Under the pieces are notes generated by a model. The model was not told where the DNA came from, searched no databases, and saw only the letters and a program-made list of their open reading frames with translations. A DNA stretch of 5,179 nucleotides. It comes from an uncultured Collinsella sp. (lineage in GTDB: Bacteria; Actinomycetota; Coriobacteriia; Coriobacteriales; Coriobacteriaceae). Below are positions 1 to 4,858 of this stretch, in pieces. The translations under genes were made by a program, and so were the position numbers. How positions within the stretch are numbered: position 1 is the first letter of the stretch; each line of letters starts with the position of its first letter. Location of the stretch: the NCBI GenBank assembly GCA_902489225.1, contig CABTZA010000134.1, positions 1 through 5,179 on the forward strand. Reading direction: 5' to 3'.

Positions 1-200
1 GTGTCCATCCTCGCAGTATCCGGTTCTCAAGGTGCACGCATGCGCTGGTTCCCGGTTCCACCGGGCGGCGCGGCAAGGAGATATATTGCCAGACCGGAGG
101 GCCCCCGCGGGCGGGAATCTGGGCGTACACATTTCCTACACATTTTAATACTCAGCTTACGTTTGCCGGCCGTTCTCCACCACTCGCCGAGGGTCTCTTT
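1..200 (-). promoter_or_regulatory. Putative rRNA operon leader or spacer (boxB-like hairpin plus boxA-like element)
   Basis: No convincing protein gene is seen here. Read on the minus strand, positions 37-22 give GTGCACCTTGAGAACC followed by GGATA. This closely resembles the boxA-containing sequences (CCTTGAAAACTGGATA type) found in Gram-positive rRNA leaders and 16S-23S spacers. Just upstream on that strand is a perfect 6-bp hairpin (51-56 with 60-65, 3-nt loop), giving the boxB-then-boxA order known from rrn antitermination leaders. Two further inverted repeats occur: GGCAA/TTGCC (72-76, 86-90) and CCAGA/TCTGG (89-93, 118-122). No 16S or tRNA lies between the preceding gene and this block, so a leader of an operon starting beyond position 1 is more likely than an internal spacer. 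TATAAA at 203-198 is a possible -10, but no good -35 is seen. The rRNA itself is outside the window, so this is inference. Confidence 0.4.
126..145. repeat. Perfect 9-bp direct repeat, 11-bp period
   Basis: TACACATTT occurs at 126-134 and again at 137-145, separated by CC. The 11-bp period places both copies on the same face of the helix, as in binding sites for tandem dimers of regulators such as OmpR-family response regulators. On the minus strand it reads AAATGTGTA twice and lies just upstream of the putative rRNA leader hairpins. No regulator can be named from the sequence. Confidence 0.55.
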
Positions 201-219
201 ATAGTGAAGCGTCATATGG

Positions 220-1620
220 CTAAAGCTGATAGGCTCCCTTAGCCAAGGCACAGCCGGCATCGAGCAACTCATCGCGCTCCTCCACCGAGAACCCCTCGGC
301 GTATACACGAACCACCGGTTCGGTCCCGCTGGGGCGGATCAGCAGCCAGGTGTCATCCTCGAATGCCAAACGTAGACCATCCATATGGCTTACAGTCTGC
401 GGCGCCTTGCCGCAAATCGATTTGGGATTCATGCCAGGAAGCAGCGTTCGCAGCGATTCGGCGTCTTCGGCCTCAAGGCGCAAATCGCGACGCCCGTAGC
501 TCGTCTTACCAAAACTGGCCTCGAGCTGATCGACCAAAACGCCCAAGGGCGCGCCCGTCTTTGCCATAAGCTCACACAGAATCAGACAAGCAAGGATTCC
601 ATCGCGCTCGGGCATATGCGCGGCGATGCCGATGCCGCCGGCCTCCTCGCCTCCCATGAGGACGCCGCCCTTCTTCATCTCCGCCGCTATATATTTGAAA
701 CCGACCGGCTTAACGGTCACGCGACAGCCAAGCGCCTCAGCAATGCGGCGTACGAGTGTCGAGCACGAGAGATTGACGACGACACGCCCCTCCAAATTGC
801 GGAATTGAACGAGGTCGCCCAAAACAAGCGCCATGATTTGATGCGGATGTATATATCTACCGCGTTCGTCGACCGCGCCAATACGATCGGCATCGCCGTC
901 GGTCACCAGGCCCGCGCACGCCCCGTCCTCGACAACTGCACGCTCGCAAGCGTCCACCCATGGCTCAACAGGGTCGGGGCAAATGTCCTCTTGATCGGAC
1001 GACTCTCCGGCATGAATCTCGTGCACCTCGACGCCTAGCTCCCGCAGCAGGTCGGCAAGATATCCCTGGGCCGCGCCGCCCATGGGGTCAACCACCACAC
1101 GCAGGTGAGCGGCTCGAATGGCCTCGGCATCGACAAACGACGCCACCGCCTGCATATAGTCAGGAATAATATCCGCGGTGCGATAGCTTTCCTCGATCCC
1201 CATCGGCTCGGGGGCCATGGTCTCTTCAAGCTCTTCGATGACATCCTGATTGGCCGTCGAGCCATCTCCCATGCGTAGTTTAAGGCACAGATACCCCTGC
1301 GGATGATGGGACCCCGTCACCATGAGCGCACCGCAGGCCTCGCCGTCATACGCCGCCGCCCACGTAAGGGCGGGGGTCGGGACAGGCCGAGATGCGAGTA
1401 CTGCGTCCAATCCGTGAGCCGCAAGCACGCCTGCCGCAAGCTCAGCGAACTCGCGCGCCTGCGGCCGGGTGTCGAACCCTATATAGACTGTTTTGCCGGG
1501 ATTGGTCTTTTGCCACAACTCGCCGACGGCATCGGCAATGCGGGCAACGTTGTCGGCGGTAAAGTCGTCGTCGACGCGGGCGCGCCAACCGTCAGTTCCA
1601 AAATGAATTATCGCGCACAC
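220..1620 (-). CDS. Phosphoglucomutase/phosphomannomutase family protein (alpha-D-phosphohexomutase)
   Basis: A cytosolic 466-aa enzyme expected to move phosphate between C1 and C6 of a hexose (glucose or mannose phosphate) through a phosphoserine and a bound Mg ion, feeding glycan and envelope precursors. All four family signatures are present in order: N-terminal FGTDGWRAR (residues 7-15), phosphoserine loop TGSHHP (Ser104), metal loop DGDADR (241-246), sugar loop GGEEAGG (323-329) and phosphate loop RPSGTEP (429-435). Length is normal for the ~460-aa bacterial class. I chose GTG at 1618-1620 because GAGGTG (1628-1633) sits 7 nt upstream and the family start FGTDGW follows directly. The frame stays open to 1704, but the extra 28 residues do not look family-like. 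Oddities: SHHP replaces the usual SHNP, and Ala replaces the usual Ser in the sugar loop, so substrate preference cannot be read off. The gene has no obvious terminator before the putative rRNA leader. Confidence 0.94.
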   Translation of the reverse strand: MCAIIHFGTDGWRARVDDDFTADNVARIADAVGELWQKTNPGKTVYIGFDTRPQAREFAELAAGVLAAHGLDAVLASRPVPTPALTWAAAYDGEACGALMVTGSHHPQGYLCLKLRMGDGSTANQDVIEELEETMAPEPMGIEESYRTADIIPDYMQAVASFVDAEAIRAAHLRVVVDPMGGAAQGYLADLLRELGVEVHEIHAGESSDQEDICPDPVEPWVDACERAVVEDGACAGLVTDGDADRIGAVDERGRYIHPHQIMALVLGDLVQFRNLEGRVVVNLSCSTLVRRIAEALGCRVTVKPVGFKYIAAEMKKGGVLMGGEEAGGIGIAAHMPERDGILACLILCELMAKTGAPLGVLVDQLEASFGKTSYGRRDLRLEAEDAESLRTLLPGMNPKSICGKAPQTVSHMDGLRLAFEDDTWLLIRPSGTEPVVRVYAEGFSVEERDELLDAGCALAKGAYQL

Positions 1621-1627
1621 GCGCAGA

Positions 1628-1633
1628 CACCTC
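1628..1633 (-). promoter_or_regulatory. Ribosome binding site deciding the mutase start
   Basis: GAGGTG on the minus strand lies 7 nt before a GTG codon at 1620-1618. No comparable Shine-Dalgarno sequence precedes the alternative in-frame starts at 1635 (GTG) or 1704 (ATG), so the shorter product is preferred. Confidence 0.7.
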
Positions 1634-1659
1634 ACAGTGTTTGGATCATGGTACGCATG

Positions 1660-1669
1660 GGGTATACCC
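1660..1669 (-). promoter_or_regulatory. Possible mutase promoter -10 within a 10-bp palindrome
   Basis: GGGTATACCC at 1660-1669 is a perfect palindrome. On the minus strand it contains TATACC (1666-1661), a moderate -10 match at a sensible distance (about 40 nt) from the GTG start at 1620. The -35 position (around 1684-1689, GGTTGC) matches consensus poorly. The palindrome could also be an operator. The 1621-1741 gap holds nothing else that I can identify. Confidence 0.25.
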
Positions 1670-1741
1670 GCAACGCTCGCCCAGCAACCTGCCAAAACCG
1701 GCATTCACTATTTGGGCAAATGCTACCGACGATGTGCAAGC

Positions 1742-1770
1742 AAAAAAACCGCCCCGTATGGAGCGGTTTT
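1742..1770 (-). terminator. Rho-independent terminator of the methyltransferase operon
   Basis: On the minus strand the arm AAAACCGCTCC, loop ATAC and arm GGGGCGGTTTT form an 11-bp stem with one G-U pair, followed by an uninterrupted T run (seven A on the plus strand, 1742-1748). It begins 5 nt beyond the stop codon of the methyltransferase gene at 1776. It therefore ends that transcript and separates it from the mutase gene downstream. Confidence 0.92.
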
Positions 1771-1775
1771 GACCT

Positions 1776-2669
1776 TTATATATCGAGCGCCTCGGCCATC
1801 GCCGCCGTGGTGATCGCCGTGGTTCCACAGCAACTGCCCACCATTGCGGCACCGGCATGCCTCCATTCGATGCAAGCACGCGCGAAGGCTTCGGGGTTCT
1901 CGCGCCACACAGGACCATCCTGTGTTTGGACCGGATCACCCACGTTGGGGCGTACCGTGACGGGCGTAGTCGCCGATGCAACCATCCTGGGCACCGCCAC
2001 GTTCGCGGCCGCAAGTGAACAGCAGTTAACGCCAACCGAGTTTGCGCCGTGCTTTTCGGCGTACAAAACAGCAGCCTCGATGTTGAGGCCATCGCCTAGC
2101 AGGTCGCCTTTATCGTCAACGACAAAACTTACCAAAACAGGCATGCCGTCGGCGGCATCCTGGGCGCCGGCAAGCATGGGCTGCAAATTACGGATAGACG
2201 TCACCGTCTCGATCAGCAGACCGTCAACACCAGCATTGAGCAGGGCGTATGCCTGCTCTCGCGAAATGCCTCGGATTTCTCGATACTCGGCAGAGTCTTC
2301 GGCAAACCACTCAATGCCGATCGGGCCCATCGAGCCCAGCAGCAGCTGAGGGTGCGCCTGGCGCGCATCGTCGACGGCAGCGCGATTGACCTCAGCCACG
2401 GACGGCGTAATCTGATCTTGCTTGAGGGCATAGCTTGATGCCTGAAAGGTATTGGTAATGAGCACCTGCGCACCGGCGGCGACATACAGGCGATGGATAC
2501 GAGAAACAGTCTGCGGCTCGGCAAGGTTCCAAAACGCCGGTGGGATGTCGGCGGCATCGTATTCACTCATCAGCACGCTGCCCATGGGGCCCTGCGTCAA
2601 CAGTGTCTCGCTCGACATGCGGCGCATAAGTTCCTCGCCGCCGGGGCGGTTGTAATAACTCGTATCCAT
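1776..2669 (-). CDS. Homocysteine S-methyltransferase family protein (stand-alone domain)
   Basis: A 297-aa cytosolic protein of the S-methyl_trans fold, the Zn-dependent barrel shared by BHMT, MmuM and the first domain of MetH. Members move a methyl group to homocysteine to make methionine. The three expected Zn ligands are visible: Cys216 in GVNCC and Cys280/Cys281 in GSCCGT near the C-terminus. Other landmarks are TNTFQAS (residues 72-78), LGSMGP (111-116), the glutamate of LIETVTS (Glu154) and PNVGDP (241-246). Length matches single-domain members, and no cobalamin or folate domain follows, so the methyl donor is unknown (possibly S-methylmethionine, a betaine or a protein partner). The usual DG(A/G)MGT near the N-terminus reads TQGPMGS, losing the Asp. 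Start choice is uncertain: ATG at 2669 has GAGGAA 15 nt away (too far), while an in-frame ATG at 2627 has GAGGAA only 3 nt away. The regulator gene lies 12 bp upstream, probably cotranscribed and perhaps translationally coupled. Confidence 0.86.
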   Translation of the reverse strand: MDTSYYNRPGGEELMRRMSSETLLTQGPMGSVLMSEYDAADIPPAFWNLAEPQTVSRIHRLYVAAGAQVLITNTFQASSYALKQDQITPSVAEVNRAAVDDARQAHPQLLLGSMGPIGIEWFAEDSAEYREIRGISREQAYALLNAGVDGLLIETVTSIRNLQPMLAGAQDAADGMPVLVSFVVDDKGDLLGDGLNIEAAVLYAEKHGANSVGVNCCSLAAANVAVPRMVASATTPVTVRPNVGDPVQTQDGPVWRENPEAFARACIEWRHAGAAMVGSCCGTTAITTAAMAEALDI

Positions 2670-2681
2670 ATATGTGTTTCA

Positions 2682-3104
2682 CTATTCCTCGACGCTGATT
2701 CCCTGCTTTTCGAGATAGGCGAGCCAGCGGCTCATCGTGTCCTCGGAAAGCGCATGTTCCATCATGCACGCCTCGGAATCGGCCCGCTCAAAATCGACGC
2801 CGAGCTCCTGGACCAAAAACGTGCGGATAAGGCGATGACGGTACCAGATAGCCGTGCCGACCTCGCGACCACGGTCGGTCAGGATGACCTTGCCGTAATG
2901 CGATTGCTCGACAAGCTCGGACGCCTTAAGCGCCGAAACTGCCTTATTGACCGATGCCTTGGAGACACCAAGACGCTGTGCGATGTCGACCGATCGCACG
3001 CCATTGGTCTCCCCTTCTTCGTTTTCGATGCGAACCATGCACTCCAAGTAGTCTTCGTTCGCCACTGTTAGGTGCAGCTCGCGCGAGCTATTTGTCGTAT
3101 CCAT
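2682..3104 (-). CDS. DtxR/MntR family metal-dependent transcriptional repressor
   Basis: A 140-aa DNA-binding protein expected to repress metal-uptake or metal-linked genes when bound to Fe(II) or Mn(II). An N-terminal winged helix spans about residues 14-80 (VRSVDIAQRLGVSKASVNKA recognition region, then the wing SHYGKVILTDRG). A helical dimerisation and metal-binding part follows (about 82-132). Candidate ligands are Asp18 and Glu21 (EDYLE, like Asp8 and Glu11 of Bacillus MntR), His90 (WYRHRL) and Cys113/Glu116/His117 (ACMMEH, like DtxR ACRWEH). There is no C-terminal SH3-like domain, so the length is MntR-like rather than DtxR-like. The ATG at 3104 has AAGGGA 9 nt upstream (3114-3119). The gene is first in a probable operon with the methyltransferase and is divergent from pepT, with a palindrome between them that may be its own operator. 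Metal specificity cannot be read with certainty. Confidence 0.92.
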   Translation of the reverse strand: MDTTNSSRELHLTVANEDYLECMVRIENEEGETNGVRSVDIAQRLGVSKASVNKAVSALKASELVEQSHYGKVILTDRGREVGTAIWYRHRLIRTFLVQELGVDFERADSEACMMEHALSEDTMSRWLAYLEKQGISVEE

Positions 3105-3135
3105 GACCTTCCGTCCCTTCTGCGTTCAAAGGCTG

Positions 3136-3141
3136 ATTCTA
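3136..3141 (-). promoter_or_regulatory. Candidate -10 of the repressor operon
   Basis: On the minus strand TAGAAT (5 of 6 to TATAAT) lies about 32 nt before the ATG at 3104. With a 17-nt spacer the -35 position falls inside the palindrome at 3158-3177 and matches TTGACA poorly, as expected if a bound protein overlaps or replaces it. Confidence 0.4.
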
Positions 3142-3157
3142 CCCCATCCAAGTGTCG

Positions 3158-3177
3158 CGGTATGCCGTGGCATACCG
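3158..3177. promoter_or_regulatory. Perfect inverted repeat in the divergent promoter region, candidate operator
   Basis: CGGTATGCC, spacer GT, then GGCATACCG: two perfect 9-bp arms with a 2-bp spacer. It lies in the 120-bp gap between the divergent repressor operon and pepT. Its position overlaps the -35 zone for TAGAAT on the minus strand (3141-3136) and for TAGAGT on the plus strand (3181-3186). Size and symmetry suit a dimeric winged-helix repressor. The TGCC/GGCA core loosely recalls MntR-type boxes. Autoregulation by the adjacent DtxR-family protein is the simplest inference but is unproven. Confidence 0.6.
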
Positions 3178-3212
3178 TGCTAGAGTTCTTGTTGCACACG
3201 ACGACCAAGATT

Positions 3213-3216
3213 GGAG
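3213..3216 (+). promoter_or_regulatory. Ribosome binding site deciding the pepT start
   Basis: GGAG lies 8 nt before ATG 3225. It supports the 415-aa product over the longer reading from 3072. Confidence 0.7.
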
Positions 3217-3224
3217 CGGTCTTT

Positions 3225-4472
3225 ATGGAAAACAACGCCACGAACCCCGACGTCCTTGAGCGCTTTTTGCGCTACGTCCAAATCAACACGCAATCCGAGG
3301 ATGCAAACTGCGACCAGGTGCCTTCGAGCACCGTTCAGTTTGACCTTGCCAACATCCTGGCCAAGGAGCTGCGCGAGCTCGGCGCGACCGATGCCCATGT
3401 GACCGAGCATGCTTACGTGTGCGCGCATATTCCTGCGAGCGCGGGCGCGGAGAACAAGCCCGCCCTGGGCCTGATAGCACACCTCGACACCACCGAGGTT
3501 GCGCCGGGCGCCGGTGTGAAGCCGCACATTGTGCACTACGAAGGCGGCGACCTGGTCTGCGGTACCGTTGACGGCAAGCCTGTGGCCATGAGCACCGCCA
3601 AGCTTCCCGCCCTGAACGACCTTGTGGGTGAGGACTTGGTCTGCAGTGACGGCACCACGCTGCTGGGCGCCGACGACAAGGCCGGTGTCGCCGAGATCAT
3701 GGCGCTTGTCGCGCGTATCGCTCAGGACCCCTCGCTGCCCCACCCCGCACTCGGCATTTGTTTTTGCCCGGACGAAGAAATCGGTCACGGCGCCGAACTG
3801 TTGGACATCGAGGCCTTCGGCTGCAAGTACGCCTACACGGTCGACGGCGGTCCCATTGGCGAGCTGGAGTGGGAGTGCTTTAACGCCGCCGAGGCAACCG
3901 TTCACTTTGAGGGCCAGTCCATCCATCCCGGTGACGCCAAGGGCCGCATGGTCAACGCGGGCAATCTGTTCTGCGACTTTAACGCGCTGCTCCCTTATAC
4001 GCAGCGCCCGGAATACACCGAGGGCTACGAGGGCTTCTATCATCTTGAGGGCGTGTTTGCAACCGTCGACCACGCTACGGCGCGCTATATCGTTCGCGAC
4101 CACGACGCGGCAAAGTTCCAGCAGAAGCTCGCGCTGATTGATTCCGCCGCAGCCCTGCTCAACCAGCGCCTGGGCGATAAACGCGTGACGGTCGAGATCA
4201 AGCAGCAGTACCGCAACATGGCCGAGATTGTGCGTGACTACCCCGAGCTTATCGATGTCGCCAAGGAAGCCTACCTTGCCTGCGACATTGAGCCCCAGGT
4301 GCTGCCGATTCGCGGTGGTACCGACGGTGCGCAGCTTTCGTTCCGTGGCCTGCCCTGCCCCAACCTTTCCACAGGCGGCTACTGCTACCACGGCGTTAAC
4401 GAGTTTGTCCCGGTCAGCTCGCTCGTCAAGATGACTGACGTTCTCCAGGAACTCGTCGCCCGCTTCGCATAG
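3225..4472 (+). CDS. pepT: Peptidase T (tripeptide aminopeptidase, M20B family)
   Basis: A cytosolic di-zinc exopeptidase of 415 aa (enterobacterial PepT is about 408) that removes N-terminal residues from tripeptides in peptide catabolism and amino-acid recycling. Metal and catalytic residues are recognisable by comparison with Salmonella PepT: His86 and Asp88 in AHLDTT, bridging Asp150 in GADDKAG, general base Glu184 and ligand Glu185 in CPDEEIGHGA, Asp207 in TVDGGPIGELE, and His389 in GGYCYHG. The lid/dimerisation domain is about residues 210-320, including SIHPG (232-236). No signal peptide is visible. ATG at 3225 is chosen because GGAG (3213-3216) lies 8 nt upstream and MENNATNPDVLERFLRYVQI aligns with the family N-terminus. 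The frame is open back to 3072, but that would run through the divergent promoter. It is a single-gene unit ending in a terminator. One small deviation: the usual HGxHE near the last ligand is HGVNE. Confidence 0.97.
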   Translation: MENNATNPDVLERFLRYVQINTQSEDANCDQVPSSTVQFDLANILAKELRELGATDAHVTEHAYVCAHIPASAGAENKPALGLIAHLDTTEVAPGAGVKPHIVHYEGGDLVCGTVDGKPVAMSTAKLPALNDLVGEDLVCSDGTTLLGADDKAGVAEIMALVARIAQDPSLPHPALGICFCPDEEIGHGAELLDIEAFGCKYAYTVDGGPIGELEWECFNAAEATVHFEGQSIHPGDAKGRMVNAGNLFCDFNALLPYTQRPEYTEGYEGFYHLEGVFATVDHATARYIVRDHDAAKFQQKLALIDSAAALLNQRLGDKRVTVEIKQQYRNMAEIVRDYPELIDVAKEAYLACDIEPQVLPIRGGTDGAQLSFRGLPCPNLSTGGYCYHGVNEFVPVSSLVKMTDVLQELVARFA

Positions 4473-4498
4473 GTCTGGCCGCACAATCCCAAAAGACG

Positions 4499-4536
4499 AA
4501 TCGCCCCGTCCTCACCAGAGAATGGGGCGATTTTTT
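4499..4536 (+). terminator. Rho-independent terminator of pepT
   Basis: AATCGCCCC (4499-4507) pairs with GGGGCGATT (4524-4532) and is followed by a T run to 4536. A small inner CTC/GAG stem (4511-4513, 4518-4520) lies in the loop. It starts 27 nt after the pepT stop codon. Confidence 0.9.
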
Positions 4537-4560
4537 GCTGCAATGAGGACAGGTTGACGC

Positions 4561-4578
4561 GCGCCAGCCTCTTGGCGC
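4561..4578. repeat. Short inverted repeat
   Basis: GCGCCA (4561-4566), loop GCCTCT, then TGGCGC (4573-4578): a perfect 6-bp stem just before the repeat pair. It has no T run, so it is not a terminator. It may be the flank or end structure of the repeat element that follows. Confidence 0.45.
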
Positions 4579-4582
4579 AAGA

Positions 4583-4681
4583 AGTGTCCCAAACTGCCGG
4601 CACAAAAGGAACGTCCCCAAGTGCCAAATGCCGCAAGAGTGTCCCCCTTGACTAGTCGTTTAAGAACGTCCCCAACGACTA
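4583..4681. repeat. Two tandem REP-like units, 55 bp apart, with variable stems and a conserved core
   Basis: AGTGTCCC occurs at 4583-4590 and 4638-4645, and GAACGTCCCCAA at 4609-4620 and 4664-4675. Both offsets are exactly 55 bp, so these are two diverged copies of one unit. In unit 1 the core is flanked by GGCAC (4599-4603) and GTGCC (4621-4625). In unit 2 it is flanked by TAGTCGTT (4653-4660) and AACGACTA (4674-4681), an 8-bp perfect stem. The arms share no sequence between copies, yet each pair is complementary. From memory, similar GGGGACGTTC/GGGGACAC repeats are common between Collinsella genes and recall REP elements mobilised by IS200-like (RAYT) transposases. No transposase is present here. 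Confidence 0.65.
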
Positions 4682-4719
4682 CCACTACACAGCATCGCAG
4701 GTTGAGCCAACGTCAGCGA

Positions 4720-4819
4720 GCGCCGCCCAAGGCGGACAAGTTGGCATGAAAAAGGCAGGGCATTGACCTTCTGGTCATGCCCTGCCTTTTGAATGACAAA
4801 TTGTCGCCTTGGGCGGTGC
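4720..4819. repeat. Large nested inverted repeat enclosing a terminator
   Basis: CCGCCCAAGGCG (4723-4734) is the exact reverse complement of 4805-4816. The match continues inward through ACAA/TTGT (4736-4739 with 4801-4804, one bulged G) and outward for about 3 more pairs with one G-U. Each arm is itself a small hairpin (CCGCC-CAA-GGCGG on the left). The terminator hairpin at 4749-4790 is nested inside, so about 100 bp can fold as one long structure or as several small ones. It could be a miniature inverted-repeat element or an extended 3' end structure. Confidence 0.6.
4749..4790 (-). terminator. Strong bidirectional rho-independent terminator
   Basis: AAAAGGCAGGGCATTGACC (4750-4768), loop TTCT, and GGTCATGCCCTGCCTTTT (4773-4790) form an 18-bp stem with a single bulged T. 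Read on the minus strand it ends in a run of five T, suiting the gene that stops at 4859. On the plus strand it ends in four T and can back up the pepT terminator. It separates the two convergent genes. Confidence 0.88.
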
Positions 4820-4833
4820 GCAGCGTCGGCCGG

Positions 4834-4857
4834 TCCGCCGTTCGGTAGAACGGCGGA
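4834..4857 (-). repeat. Perfect 10-bp hairpin at the 3' end of the edge gene
   Basis: TCCGCCGTTC (4834-4843), loop GGTA, then GAACGGCGGA (4848-4857) lies one base beyond the stop codon of the minus-strand gene ending at 4859. No T run follows, so it is not a canonical terminator. It may protect the mRNA 3' end or act with the terminator about 45 nt further on. Confidence 0.6.
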
Positions 4858-4858
4858 A

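Noticed and set aside
1..204. Plus-strand 67-codon frame at the left edge
   Set aside because: Arg/Pro-rich with no recognisable motif, it overlaps several hairpins and a boxA-like element; rRNA leader DNA explains the region better.
1621..1704. Longer N-terminus for the mutase from ATG 1704
   Set aside because: The extra 28 residues precede the conserved FGTDGW start, and GTG 1620 has a much better Shine-Dalgarno sequence.
1303..2349. Plus-strand open frame (348 codons) across the mutase and methyltransferase genes
   Set aside because: It runs through two well-supported minus-strand genes and their terminator, and its translation resembles no family.
3072..3224. Longer N-terminus for pepT from ATG 3072
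   Set aside because: It would overlap the repressor gene and run through the divergent promoter and palindrome; ATG 3225 has a good ribosome binding site and family-like N-terminus.
3180..4484. Long minus-strand open frame (434 codons) across pepT
   Set aside because: It is antisense to a gene with all M20B peptidase motifs, its translation shows no recognisable family, and such long antisense frames are common opposite GC-rich genes.
4385..4636. Minus-strand 83-codon frame over the pepT end and repeat region
   Set aside because: It covers the pepT coding end, its terminator and the repeat pair, and has no recognisable motif.
4583..4681. CRISPR array
   Set aside because: There are only two units, the conserved parts are short and split into two blocks, and no cas gene is nearby.
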